Source: Pyrinomonadaceae bacterium
Lineage (GTDB): Bacteria > Acidobacteriota > Blastocatellia > Pyrinomonadales > Pyrinomonadaceae
Length of the DNA stretch: 64,000 nt
Direction of reading: 5' to 3'
Assembly: GCA_021228405.1 (NCBI GenBank)
Contig: JAJQRF010000004.1
Coordinates: 186,001 to 250,000, forward strand
In this document: positions 53,866 through 62,055 of the stretch, piece after piece
Layout: each line of letters begins with the position of its first letter
How positions within the stretch are numbered: the first letter of the stretch is position 1
Notes under the pieces: model-generated
Seen by the model: only the letters and a program-made list of their open reading frames with translations
What the model was told of the DNA's origin: nothing
The model's database searches: none
Program-made: the position numbers and the translations under genes

Positions 53866-55080
53866 TTAACCTTTAATTTCTCTTAAAATCCTTCTTTCGA
53901 TTTCCTTTACCGGAATTTTCGATTTTACCGCAATTTCGCGCATTTGGTCATATTCGGGTTTTACATTCACGATTTTGCCGTTATATTTGGCGATTTTTAG
54001 CGCGATTTCGCCGAATTCCGTTTCAATTTTCTGCGTTTCTCTCTCCAAAAATTCGCGGTCGATGTTTGAAATACGCACTCCGAGCGTCGAGGTTTCGGTA
54101 AAGAGCAATTCTTTGAAGATTTCGACTTTGCCGTTTTCACAAAGAATCGAAATCGTCGTTGCAGGACGATTTTTCTTCATCTGAATCGGCGTAAACCAGC
54201 AATCCAGACAATCCGCTTCAAAGGCGCGTTCCATCACAAAACCCAATATTTCAGGCGAAATGTCGTCGAGATTGGTTTCGATCAAGATTAACTGTTCATT
54301 GTTCGTTGTTCGTTGTTCGTTGCTTTTTTCCCGTAATTCGTAATTCGTAATTCGTAATTGATTTGTCGTTTTTCCCAAAATCAATCGAAGCACGTTCGGA
54401 AAATCCACATAATCCCGCGTTCCCGCACCGTAAGCCGTTTTTTCGATTCTCATTTCGGGAATCTGTCCGAATTCTTCGCAAACCGCCGCAATGATCGCCG
54501 CGCCGGTCGGCGTGATGAGTTCACCTTCGATCTCGGTCGAATAGATCGGCATATTTTGCAAAATTTCGGCAACGGCAGGCGGCGGCACTGGAAATTTTCC
54601 GTGCGCCATATTTACGAAACCGCTTCCGACGTGGATTTTCGAGCAAACGAATTTTTCGATTCCGAGCATTTCAAAACCGATACACGCGCCGACGACATCG
54701 ATGATCGCGTCCATCGCGCCGACTTCGTGAAAATGGACTTTTTTCACATCGATTCCGTGAACTTTCGCTTCGGCTTCGGCAAGTTTTGTGAAGATTTTTA
54801 TCGCTCTTTCCTTTACCGAATCGTTCAAACGCGAATCGTTGATTATTTTTTCGATGTTGTGCAGATGTCGATGTGTTTTTTCTTCGGGAACTTTGACATC
54901 GGCGTGAATCGCCGAAATTCCCGCTTTGTTTTTTACCGAAAACTCGATCTCGAAATCCGCAATATCGAGTTTTTTCAATTCTTCGATGAGTTTGTTTCGA
55001 TCTATTCCGAGCGCGACCAAAGCACCGAGAATCATATTTCCGCTTGCCCCCGCAAAGCAGTCAAAATAGAGTGTTTTCAT
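53866..55080 (-). CDS. larC: LarC-type nickel-pincer cofactor insertion protein
   Basis: A 404-residue protein of the LarC family, which inserts nickel into the pincer cofactor of lactate racemase-type enzymes. The start [20 protein letters not shown] and [16 protein letters not shown] are diagnostic, as is [20 protein letters not shown]. LarB and LarE are not in the window. Residues about 238-263 are a low-complexity insertion ([20 protein letters not shown]) encoded by tandem 7-bp repeats. The insertion lies between the two halves of the protein and keeps the frame, so the gene is probably functional. Confidence 0.9.
   Translation of the reverse strand: MKTLYFDCFAGASGNMILGALVALGIDRNKLIEELKKLDIADFEIEFSVKNKAGISAIHADVKVPEEKTHRHLHNIEKIINDSRLNDSVKERAIKIFTKLAEAEAKVHGIDVKKVHFHEVGAMDAIIDVVGACIGFEMLGIEKFVCSKIHVGSGFVNMAHGKFPVPPPAVAEILQNMPIYSTEIEGELITPTGAAIIAAVCEEFGQIPEMRIEKTAYGAGTRDYVDFPNVLRLILGKTTNQLRITNYELREKSNEQRTTNNEQLILIETNLDDISPEILGFVMERAFEADCLDCWFTPIQMKKNRPATTISILCENGKVEIFKELLFTETSTLGVRISNIDREFLERETQKIETEFGEIALKIAKYNGKIVNVKPEYDQMREIAVKSKIPVKEIERRILREIKG
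54293..54360. repeat. In-frame heptad repeats inside larC
   Basis: Four TGTTCGT-type units (54293-54320) and four GTAATTC-type units (54333-54360) lie within the coding region. All are exactly 7 bases. They encode the linker of LarC (Asn/Glu/Gln/Arg-rich). Confidence 0.88.
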
Positions 55081-55256
55081 AAGTTATAGAAAAATTTTAA
55101 CCGATTTCGAGTTGATTTATAAACTAAAAAATTCATATTTCTTTCAATTTTATTGAGCAAAATGTGATTTGAGGATGCAAAAAAATCCCGAATTGAGTTA
55201 AATTAATGACATTCCACAAAACAACCAAAACTTCATTCAATTAAGGGAGGATTAAT

Positions 55257-55811
55257 ATGTCTCAATTAATCAGCGAAGATGCGATTGCCTTCGGCGGACA
55301 GGATTCGACCGTTGCAACGGGGTTCGATAGTTATAAAAGTGAAGATTTTGCGCCTTTGAGAAAGTATTTTTATGCGGTTATGCTTCACGGCACAAAATCC
55401 GGAGCTTATGTAAACGGTTTATACGATCCTTTTGAGTTTGCGCCGTTGCTCGTCAACTGTCATAAAAAATACGGCAAAGGCAGAGCTGTTTTGCTTATTT
55501 CCTGTATGGTCGGCTGGGCTTTTGCGCGACCTTTGGCAAGAAAGACGCAACTGCCGATTCTGGCGGGATTATCTTACGTCGTGTTCGGCGGTCATCTTGA
55601 ACAAAACAAAATGCATCAGCATCTGGCAGTGATGGACGGCAACGGGATTAAACTGCGAAATTCCGTTTCAGGATCGAATCTTTCAAGCGATAAATTTCGT
55701 CCCGAATGGATTTTTTATCATCCGAACGGAAATACCGAAGTTTTGCCCGGCGGCAGTATTTTGAATGAAGAAGAAGCGATCAATCGCGCCAAACTATACG
55801 TCAAAGCATAA
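55257..55811 (+). CDS. Possible caspase-like cysteine-peptidase-fold protein
   Basis: A 184-residue soluble protein of no family I can name. It has a perfect GGGAGG ribosome site before ATG 55257. The arrangement LHGTKSGAY (His44) and, about 39 residues on, VLLISCMVGWAFARPLA (Cys83) followed by TQLPILAGLSYVV is the spacing of the His/Cys dyad in caspase-fold peptidase and toxin domains. The match is pattern-based, and the second half (RPEWIFYHPNGN) is unassigned. It ends in an 11-base overlap with the convergent sirtuin gene. No immunity gene or carrier is seen. Confidence 0.65.
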   Translation: MSQLISEDAIAFGGQDSTVATGFDSYKSEDFAPLRKYFYAVMLHGTKSGAYVNGLYDPFEFAPLLVNCHKKYGKGRAVLLISCMVGWAFARPLARKTQLPILAGLSYVVFGGHLEQNKMHQHLAVMDGNGIKLRNSVSGSNLSSDKFRPEWIFYHPNGNTEVLPGGSILNEEEAINRAKLYVKA

Positions 55812-56538
55812 AAACGGTCAAAGAAGGTAGAAATTCTCCCGCTTTTTCTCTGATCTGAAAATCGCAAAAATCCGTCAGCGGCGTGTCTTCGGGATTTATT
55901 TCGATCAATTTTGCGCCCGAATATTTGGCAATCTCCGCTAGACCCGCCGCCGGATAAACCAAAGCGGAAGTTCCGATAATGAAAAACAGATCGCATTCGC
56001 GCGATTTTTGTTCGGCTTTACGAAAAACTTCCAACGGCAGTATTTCCCCGAAAAGCACCACGTCGGGACGCACTTTTGCGCCGCATTCGTCGCAACTATC
56101 AGGTTTGTGCGGGATGTCTTCGGCATTCATCTGAAAACGTTTTTCGCAGTTCGTGCAATACGAACGGTTGATGTTTCCGTGCAGTTCGAGCAAATCTTCG
56201 GAACCTGCGCGGGTGTGCAAACCGTCGATGTTTTGCGTGACAAGCGTAAAATCTTCAAATTTTTTCTGCCATTTGGCAAGCGCGAAATGCGCCGCGTTCG
56301 GCTGACAATTTTGCAAAACTCCGCGGCGGTAATCGAACCATTCCCAAACTTCCGCCAAATTTTCGCGCACCATTCGCGCCGACGAGATTTGATCGAACGG
56401 CATTCCCTTCCAAACCGCCGAATTTCCGCCGCCGCGAAACGTCGGAACGCCCGATTCCGCCGAAATTCCCGCACCTGTCAAGACGCACACTTTCTTCGCA
56501 GATTTGATCACTTTTAATAATTCAGATGAAATTTCCAT
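55801..56538 (-). CDS. cobB: Sir2-family NAD-dependent deacylase
   Basis: This NAD-dependent protein deacylase removes acetyl or longer acyl groups from lysines. 245 residues from ATG 56538. The NAD motif GAGISAESGVPTFRG and the catalytic TQNIDGLHTRAGS (His) are present, with four Cys of a zinc ribbon (CTNC, then a later CDEC pair), plus VVLFGEILP. It is convergent with the preceding gene and overlaps it by 11 bases. Two GNAT acetyltransferases elsewhere in the window are unrelated in position. Confidence 0.94.
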   Translation of the reverse strand: MEISSELLKVIKSAKKVCVLTGAGISAESGVPTFRGGGNSAVWKGMPFDQISSARMVRENLAEVWEWFDYRRGVLQNCQPNAAHFALAKWQKKFEDFTLVTQNIDGLHTRAGSEDLLELHGNINRSYCTNCEKRFQMNAEDIPHKPDSCDECGAKVRPDVVLFGEILPLEVFRKAEQKSRECDLFFIIGTSALVYPAAGLAEIAKYSGAKLIEINPEDTPLTDFCDFQIREKAGEFLPSLTVFML

Positions 56539-56652
56539 ATTAAATAAGTCTGAAACGCCTAAACAGTTTGATGAATTCAATCCTCTGAATTATCCGCTTC
56601 ACTCCAATTTGAACATAAATTTTCGCTCATTTGTAATTTCGGTTGTGCCGAA

Positions 56653-56963
56653 AAACACAAAGTTTTTAGCAAAAGACACAAAGTTTTTCGTAAAAGACAC
56701 GAAGTTTATGGAAAACTTCGTGTCTTTTCTATCAAACTACACGAAGTTTCTACGAAAAGACACAAAGTTTTGTGTAAAAGACACGAAGTTTTTTATAAAC
56801 TTTGCATAGTTTGATGAAAAAGACACGAAGTTTTGTAAAATCTACACGAGATTTGATGAAAAGAACACGAAGTTTATTGCAAAGTTCACATAGTTTTTGG
56901 AAAACTTTGTGTTTTTTGCTGAAGACTTTGTGAACTTTTTGTGAAAAAACGCGAACTATCCAT
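56653..56963. repeat. Degenerate 21-bp tandem array with a 16-bp hairpin
   Basis: About fourteen imperfect copies with a 21-bp period and core ACACGAAGTTT. A perfect 16-bp stem with a 5-nt loop is formed inside (56692-56707 against 56713-56728). There are no spacers of unique sequence. Because 21 is three times 7, a frame stays open through part of it and would read as a seven-residue repeat (KDTKFxx), but this is taken as a by-product. It occupies most of the 540-base gap between the sirtuin and the next gene; the rest shows no supported gene. Confidence 0.85.
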
Positions 56964-57080
56964 ATACTTTTCTATAAAATATCGGCTTCCGATTAAAATT
57001 GAAGGAAATTTCATTCCTTTTTGAAACATTTCGATTGAAATTTGCGCGTATAAAATTGAAGTCTTTTTAAGGAGAAAACT

Positions 57081-57422
57081 ATGTTCAAAAATCAATTCTT
57101 TAAGTTTTTCGTGATCGCAATCGTTTTATTTTCTGTCGCAAGCGAAACATTTGCAGATACGCGTATTCGCTTTGCAAAAGGCAGAAGTTCGGCGACCGTT
57201 TCGGGCAAGATCGGGACGGGCGGGCGCGTTTGTTACGTCGCGGGCGCACGTGCCGGACAAACTTTGACGGCAACCGTCAGTTCGCGCAGCGGCAAGGTTC
57301 AAATATTTGAAAGCGGCGAAACGAGTTACACTCTAAACGTCGATTATTCGGGCGATCAATCCGTTTGCGTCGATAATCTGCGCGGCGCAACGTCCTATAC
57401 TTTGACCGTTTCGATTAGATAA
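57081..57422 (+). CDS. Small secreted beta-rich protein
   Basis: A 113-residue exported protein with a signal peptide ending near TFAD. The mature part is a compact beta sandwich (RIRFAKGRSSATVSGKIG, GGRVCYVAGARAGQTL, SGDQSVCVDNLRGATSYTLTV) with two Cys, resembling the prepeptidase C-terminal (PPC) fold. It has a good AAGGAG site. A large hairpin directly follows the stop. The role is unknown. Confidence 0.72.
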   Translation: MFKNQFFKFFVIAIVLFSVASETFADTRIRFAKGRSSATVSGKIGTGGRVCYVAGARAGQTLTATVSSRSGKVQIFESGETSYTLNVDYSGDQSVCVDNLRGATSYTLTVSIR

Positions 57423-57428
57423 TTTTTT

Positions 57429-57515
57429 TTAGCCCACGAAACACACGAAAGAAACGAAAACAAAGATAATATTTTTTGTCTTTTTTTCGTGATTTTCGTG
57501 CGTTTCGCGGGCAAA
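57429..57515. repeat. Long inverted repeat, GCCCGCGAAA family
   Basis: Arms of about 37 bases (57429-57465 and 57475-57515) with base GCCCACGAAACACACG against the complement of GCCCGCGAAACGCACG. It is the same family as at 51054-51147. It lies seven bases after the small secreted protein, so it is a plausible terminator. Confidence 0.78.
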
Positions 57516-57593
57516 TCTTTTTTACTTTCGAGAGTCTTTTGCTTTATATGCGTCGAAATGAATATAATTTCAGTTTTACGCATACGAGCAATT

Positions 57594-59600
57594 ATGAATC
57601 TGTCTGAAATACAAAACACTTTACGCGCAAAGGTTATCGAAACGGCGGCGCAGGTTTTCAACGTCGAAATGGAACAAATCGCCGCCGAAGTTCCGCCGAA
57701 AACCGAACTCGGCGACCTCGCTTTTCCCGTCGCTTTCGAGCTTGCGAAACAGATAAAACAGCAAACCGGCGAAAAACAAAATCCGCGCAACATTGCCGAA
57801 CAACTGAAAGCCGCGCTCGAAACGTTCGATTTCGTCGAAAAGATCGAAATTGCCGGTCCGGGTTATCTGAATGTTTTCTACAAGCGCGCCAGATTCGTCG
57901 CCGCAAATCTGAATTCCAATCCTTTGCCGAAGCTTGCCGATTCAAACGACGAATCTAAACCGAAAATCTGCGTCGAACACACTTCCGTCAACCCTAACAA
58001 AGCCGCGCACATCGGACACGTCCGAAATTCGGTTCTCGGCGATACTTTCGTGAGAATTTTGCAGGCAAACGGCAACCGCGTCGAGGTTCAAAATTATATC
58101 GATAACACCGGCGTTCAGGTCGCCGATGTCGTCGTCGGGTTCATTTATTTAGAAAAAAAATCGCTCGAAGACATCAAACAACTCAACGCGGATTTACAGG
58201 AAAAAGGCGTTTCATTCGATTACTATTGCTGGGATTTGTATGCAAAGGTCGGGCAGGAATATCAGGTCAACGAAGAACTCAAAGCCAAACGCGCCGAAGT
58301 TTTGCATCTGATCGAAGAAGGCGGAAACGAAACCGCGATTCTGGCGGATTATGTCGCCACGCGAAATGTCGAATGTATTTTAAATACGATGGAGCGTTTC
58401 GGAATCCGTTACGATTTACTGCCGCGCGAATCGGAAATTCTGCATTTGAAATTCTGGGCAAAAGCCTTTGATTTGATGAAACAACTCGGCGTGATTCATT
58501 TTGAAACGACGGGCAAAAACGCGAATTGCTGGGTGATGCCGTTTGACGACCACGCCGGCAACGACGACCACGAAGCCAATAAAATCCTCGTCCGCTCGAA
58601 CGGAACGGTGACTTATACGGGCAAAGACATCGCTTATCAGCTTTGGAAACTCGGATTGCTCGGAATGGACTTTAATTACAAACTCTTTTCGACCTATTTC
58701 GACGGCAAGGAAGTCTGGACTTCGACGACGGAAGAATCAGACCACGCGAGCGTTCCTAAATTCGGCAGCGGCGAAACGGTTTACAACGTCATCGATACGC
58801 GCCAATCTTACCCGCAGGAAGTCGTCAAAAAAGGCGTTTCGCTGATCTCGCCTGATAAAGGCGAACGTGCGAGCGTTCATTTGAGTTATGAAATGGTCGC
58901 GCTTTCTCCTGCCGCGGCGGAAGAATTGAACTTTCAGCTTTCCGACGAAGATAAAACCAGAACTTTTATCGAAATGTCGGGCAGAAAAGGTCTGGGCGTA
59001 AAAGCCGACGACCTGCTCAACCGCCTGGAAAAAAACGCTTTAGCCGAAGTCACGAAACGCAACACGGAACTTTCGCCCGCCGTTCAAAAAGACATCGCGC
59101 ACAAGATCGCCGTCGGTGCATTGCGCTATTTTCTGCTGAAATTTACGCGCAACACCGTTATCGTTTTCGATTTCAAAGAAGCGTTGGCGTTTGAAGGCGA
59201 AACGGGCGCGTATTGCCAAAATGCAACCGTCCGCATCAATTCGATCTTCAAAAAAGCCGAACCGAACGCTTTGGAAAATGCTTTCAAAATCGTTTCCGAA
59301 AAACAAATCGAAGCGGCTGAGATTTTGAACTCCGAAACCGAAATCTGGTCGCTCATTTCGCTTGCTTCGCGTCTTGAAGAAACGATTTCGAGCGCGGTTT
59401 CCGCAACCGAGCCCGCCATTTTAGCAAAATACGTTTTCGGATTGGCGAAAGCCTTCAATCTTTTCTATCACAATCACAAAATCCTGATCGAAGAAAATGA
59501 AGTCAAAAAAGCCGTCTTGCTCGTCACCGCCGAAATCACGCGCCGTTCCCTGACCGCAGGTTTGAACACGATGGGAATCGAAATCCCCGAAAGAATGTAA
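57594..59600 (+). CDS. argS: Arginyl-tRNA synthetase
   Basis: This class I synthetase charges tRNA-Arg. From ATG 57594 it has 668 residues, longer than the common 550-590. The N-terminal domain (about 1-110) is the ArgRS additional domain. The first motif is HIGHVRNSVLGD at about 138. FDDHAGNDDHEANKI is followed by KDIAYQLWKLGLLG. The ending LTAGLNTMGIEIPERM is of the DALR anticodon domain. As in other ArgRS, KMSKS is degenerate (MSGRKGLGV). The longer ORF before ATG 57594 overlaps the hairpin and is not used. Confidence 0.93.
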   Translation: MNLSEIQNTLRAKVIETAAQVFNVEMEQIAAEVPPKTELGDLAFPVAFELAKQIKQQTGEKQNPRNIAEQLKAALETFDFVEKIEIAGPGYLNVFYKRARFVAANLNSNPLPKLADSNDESKPKICVEHTSVNPNKAAHIGHVRNSVLGDTFVRILQANGNRVEVQNYIDNTGVQVADVVVGFIYLEKKSLEDIKQLNADLQEKGVSFDYYCWDLYAKVGQEYQVNEELKAKRAEVLHLIEEGGNETAILADYVATRNVECILNTMERFGIRYDLLPRESEILHLKFWAKAFDLMKQLGVIHFETTGKNANCWVMPFDDHAGNDDHEANKILVRSNGTVTYTGKDIAYQLWKLGLLGMDFNYKLFSTYFDGKEVWTSTTEESDHASVPKFGSGETVYNVIDTRQSYPQEVVKKGVSLISPDKGERASVHLSYEMVALSPAAAEELNFQLSDEDKTRTFIEMSGRKGLGVKADDLLNRLEKNALAEVTKRNTELSPAVQKDIAHKIAVGALRYFLLKFTRNTVIVFDFKEALAFEGETGAYCQNATVRINSIFKKAEPNALENAFKIVSEKQIEAAEILNSETEIWSLISLASRLEETISSAVSATEPAILAKYVFGLAKAFNLFYHNHKILIEENEVKKAVLLVTAEITRRSLTAGLNTMGIEIPERM

Positions 59601-59728
59601 GGCGATTTTGGATTGGCAGGAAAATTGCGATCACAAGAAATAGTTCTTGTTTTTTGAGTTTTTGTTGAGTTTTATCTGCATTTTGCAAATATTCTTGGGC
59701 AGAATGCGAATTGTTTTTATAAATTTTT

Positions 59729-60760
59729 ATGTTAATTGTAATGAAACCCGACGCGTCTGAAAGCGATATTCAACGCGTCATCGAAGTAGTCGAAAAATTA
59801 GGTTTTCGTCCGCATCAAATGCCCGGCGCATCACGCACGGCGATCGGAATTACGGGCAATAAAGGCGCGGTCGATCCGACGCATTTTGAGAATCTCCCGG
59901 GCGTTGCCGATGCGATCCGCGTTACGAAACCTTACAAACTGATCTCTAGGGATTTGCGTCCCGAAAAATCGGTCGTCAAAGTCGGAAATGCGGAAATCGG
60001 CGGTAGCGAATTGGCGATGATCGCCGGACCTTGCGCGGTCGAAACCGTCGAACAGGTTTTTCAAGTCGCGGAAGTCGTCGCCAATTCGGGTGCGAAATTC
60101 TTTCGCGGCGGCGCATTCAAACCGCGCACTTCTCCTTATGCCTTTCAGGGAAAAGGCGAAGACGGTTTGAAAATCCTGGCGGAAGTCCGTGAAAAATACG
60201 GTTTGAATATCGTCACCGAAGCAATGGACGAACGCGGCATCGATCTCGTTGAAAAATACGGCGATTGCATCCAGATCGGCGCACGAAATATGCAGAATTT
60301 TTCGCTTTTGAAATACGTCGGTCAAACGCGCAAACCGGTTCTCTTAAAACGCGGTATGGCGGCGACTCTGGAAGAATTTCTGCTTGCGGCTGAGTATATT
60401 ATGGCGGAAGGAAATTACGACGTGATTCTGTGCGAACGCGGCATCAGAACCTTCGGCACACATGCCCGAAACACGCTCGATCTTTCCGTCGTTCCCGCAG
60501 TCCAAAAACTGACGCATCTTCCGATCATCGTCGATCCTTCGCACGGAACGGGCAGAAATTATATGGTTAATCCGCTCGCCCGTGCCGGAGTCGCCGTCGG
60601 TGCGGACGGTCTGATTATCGAAGTTCATCCGTGTCCCGAAGAAGCTCTCTGCGACGGCGCACAAGCTCAGACTTTGGAACAATATCAGGAACTTTATACG
60701 CAGATTAAAGCGATTCACTCAATTCTGACACAAGAAGAAATGACGATTGCTTCGGCTTAA
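59729..60760 (+). CDS. aroF: 3-Deoxy-7-phosphoheptulonate synthase (DAHP synthase)
   Basis: This enzyme condenses phosphoenolpyruvate and erythrose-4-phosphate, the first step of the shikimate pathway. 343 residues, with an N-terminal ferredoxin-like regulatory domain (residues 1-70, [20 protein letters not shown]) followed by the TIM barrel with [31 protein letters not shown] and [10 protein letters not shown]. This matches type I-beta DAHP synthases, in which the N-terminal domain gives feedback inhibition. No other aro gene is nearby. A terminator follows. Confidence 0.95.
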   Translation: MLIVMKPDASESDIQRVIEVVEKLGFRPHQMPGASRTAIGITGNKGAVDPTHFENLPGVADAIRVTKPYKLISRDLRPEKSVVKVGNAEIGGSELAMIAGPCAVETVEQVFQVAEVVANSGAKFFRGGAFKPRTSPYAFQGKGEDGLKILAEVREKYGLNIVTEAMDERGIDLVEKYGDCIQIGARNMQNFSLLKYVGQTRKPVLLKRGMAATLEEFLLAAEYIMAEGNYDVILCERGIRTFGTHARNTLDLSVVPAVQKLTHLPIIVDPSHGTGRNYMVNPLARAGVAVGADGLIIEVHPCPEEALCDGAQAQTLEQYQELYTQIKAIHSILTQEEMTIASA

Positions 60761-60782
60761 AATATTTAGAATTTATCTAAAG

Positions 60783-60814
60783 AAAAACTTCGGTAAGACT
60801 AAACCTACCGAAGT
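60783..60814 (+). terminator. Terminator of the DAHP synthase gene
   Basis: An 11-bp stem, AAACTTCGGTA (60783-60793) against 60804-60814, with a 10-nt loop and a T-run following. It lies 22 bases after the stop. Confidence 0.88.
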
Positions 60815-60900
60815 TTTTTGTTCTCTAAATGGTTGAGTTTCGCTTTCTTATGTCTGAAGAATCGTTTTTAACTGATAAAACCCGTCCGAAAAATAAAAAA

Positions 60901-60933
60901 ATGCGCTGACTATTTTCCCGAACGTCAGCGCAT
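60901..60933. terminator. Bidirectional terminator
   Basis: A 10-bp stem, ATGCGCTGAC (60901-60910) against 60924-60933, with flanking A-run and T-run on either side. It can end transcripts from both directions, including the membrane-protein gene at 60958. Confidence 0.85.
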
Positions 60934-60957
60934 TTTTTGTTTCGTTTTGCCTTTTGC

Positions 60958-61362
60958 CTATTTTGCCAAACGAATTTTCAGTAACCCATAATATTGAATG
61001 TAACAGCTTAACATCGCCGTGACGATCAATAGTGTCATTGGAATGAAACGAAACGTTTCAGGTAAAACCGTCCCAAGTGTTTGACGGAATATTATGCCTA
61101 AAATTACCGCAAAAAGCGCGATGAAAGTTCTGCCTAAAACCCAATTCCCAAAACTCGGTTTTTCTTCCGAAGGTAGAAAATAAGGAAGAATCAGCATCAT
61201 TGTTAAAGTGATTGCCAATAAAACCGTATCAAAAGCAAAATTTCCGAGCGTTTGTCCGAATTCGACCGCTAAAAAGAAAAGAACAAATGTGGTATCGATG
61301 GCGAAACTTTTTTCACTTGCAGTTTCAATTTGCATCGGTTCGATTTGCGTTAATGTTTTCAT
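60958..61362 (-). CDS. Small four-helix membrane protein, unknown function
   Basis: A 134-residue protein with about four hydrophobic segments (TTFVLFFLAVEFG, TVLLAITLTMMLILPYFL, FIALFAVILGIIF, MTLLIVTAMLSCYI) and a charged N-terminus. No known domain. It stands alone, between a double terminator and the XRE regulator gene (73 bases). The function is unknown. Confidence 0.7.
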   Translation of the reverse strand: MKTLTQIEPMQIETASEKSFAIDTTFVLFFLAVEFGQTLGNFAFDTVLLAITLTMMLILPYFLPSEEKPSFGNWVLGRTFIALFAVILGIIFRQTLGTVLPETFRFIPMTLLIVTAMLSCYIQYYGLLKIRLAK

Positions 61363-61435
61363 ATATTTTACGTATTAAAATCAAACACTTTCAAAACTCG
61401 CTCAAACTTCAAGCAATTTTTATGCCTATTATAAA

Positions 61436-61834
61436 TTATTTATTACCGGGATTTTTGAATTGCGTGTATGCAACTCTGAATAATTCCGATAAGGCTTTGG
61501 CGGTTTCGGGTGTTAAATTTTTATCGGCACGTAAATGCGCTTCGACGATTTCCGGCGTAGCTTCGTGCGGATAATATATAACAGGTTCAATCTCTTCTTC
61601 ATTCCCGTTTTTTCTCATCACGCGATCGACCGGCATATCCAGCCAGGTGGTCAGACGCGCAATGTTGTCTGCGTCGGGTTTTCCCGTTCCGTTTTCAATG
61701 CGTGAAAGCGTCGAAGCCGAAACATTTGTGACATCGGCAACGTCACGCAAACTTAATTTCAATTCCTCGCGGCGGCGTTTAATGGCACGTCCGAGTTCGA
61801 TTGTATTGATAAGACTTTCATTTTTGAATGCCAT
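61436..61834 (-). CDS. XRE-family HTH transcriptional regulator
   Basis: A 132-residue DNA-binding regulator from ATG 61834, which has a GGAG ten bases upstream. The longer frame lacks a good start. The helix-turn-helix is at residues about 15-65 (GRAIKRRREELKLSLRDVAD, then VSASTLSRIENGTGKPDADN). A short C-terminal extension (residues 70-132) has no recognised domain. It is divergent from the SWIM-Rad52 gene with a 220-base shared upstream region containing operator-like repeats, so it is a candidate repressor of that gene. Confidence 0.87.
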   Translation of the reverse strand: MAFKNESLINTIELGRAIKRRREELKLSLRDVADVTNVSASTLSRIENGTGKPDADNIARLTTWLDMPVDRVMRKNGNEEEIEPVIYYPHEATPEIVEAHLRADKNLTPETAKALSELFRVAYTQFKNPGNK

Positions 61835-61934
61835 AATTTTGTTTCTCCACTTTATATCAAAATCAAGTGCCATAGATGCACCTGCCATTTCATAGATAAA
61901 ACATAACATAGGAAAATTTTAAATGCAACACCGC

Positions 61935-61988
61935 GTTTCACACTTGCAACAAAGAAATTGTTTTGATACAATGTTTCACAGATGAAAC
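61935..61988 (+). promoter_or_regulatory. Promoter with operator-like repeats for the SWIM-Rad52 gene
   Basis: TTGCAA (61944-61949) and TACAAT (61967-61972) are 17 bases apart. An inverted repeat GTTTCA-N4-TGAAAC (61973-61988) begins immediately after the -10. A second GTTTCACA half-site (61935-61942) lies before the -35. Such placement would let the divergent XRE protein block transcription. The motifs are seen; the regulation is inferred. Confidence 0.6.
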
Positions 61989-62055
61989 GAATGGGTATTT
62001 ATCTGATTGCAAACATTGAGTAATCACTAATTGCAAAACAAAAGGGAGAAAAGAA

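Noticed and set aside
56504-56809. A 101-residue plus-strand frame with a KDTKF-type seven-residue repeat
   Set aside because: The repeat results from the 21-bp DNA array. The frame starts inside the sirtuin 5' end and has no ribosome site.
56653-56963. CRISPR-like appearance of the 21-bp array
   Set aside because: Units adjoin each other without unique spacers, copies are too divergent, and no cas gene is present.
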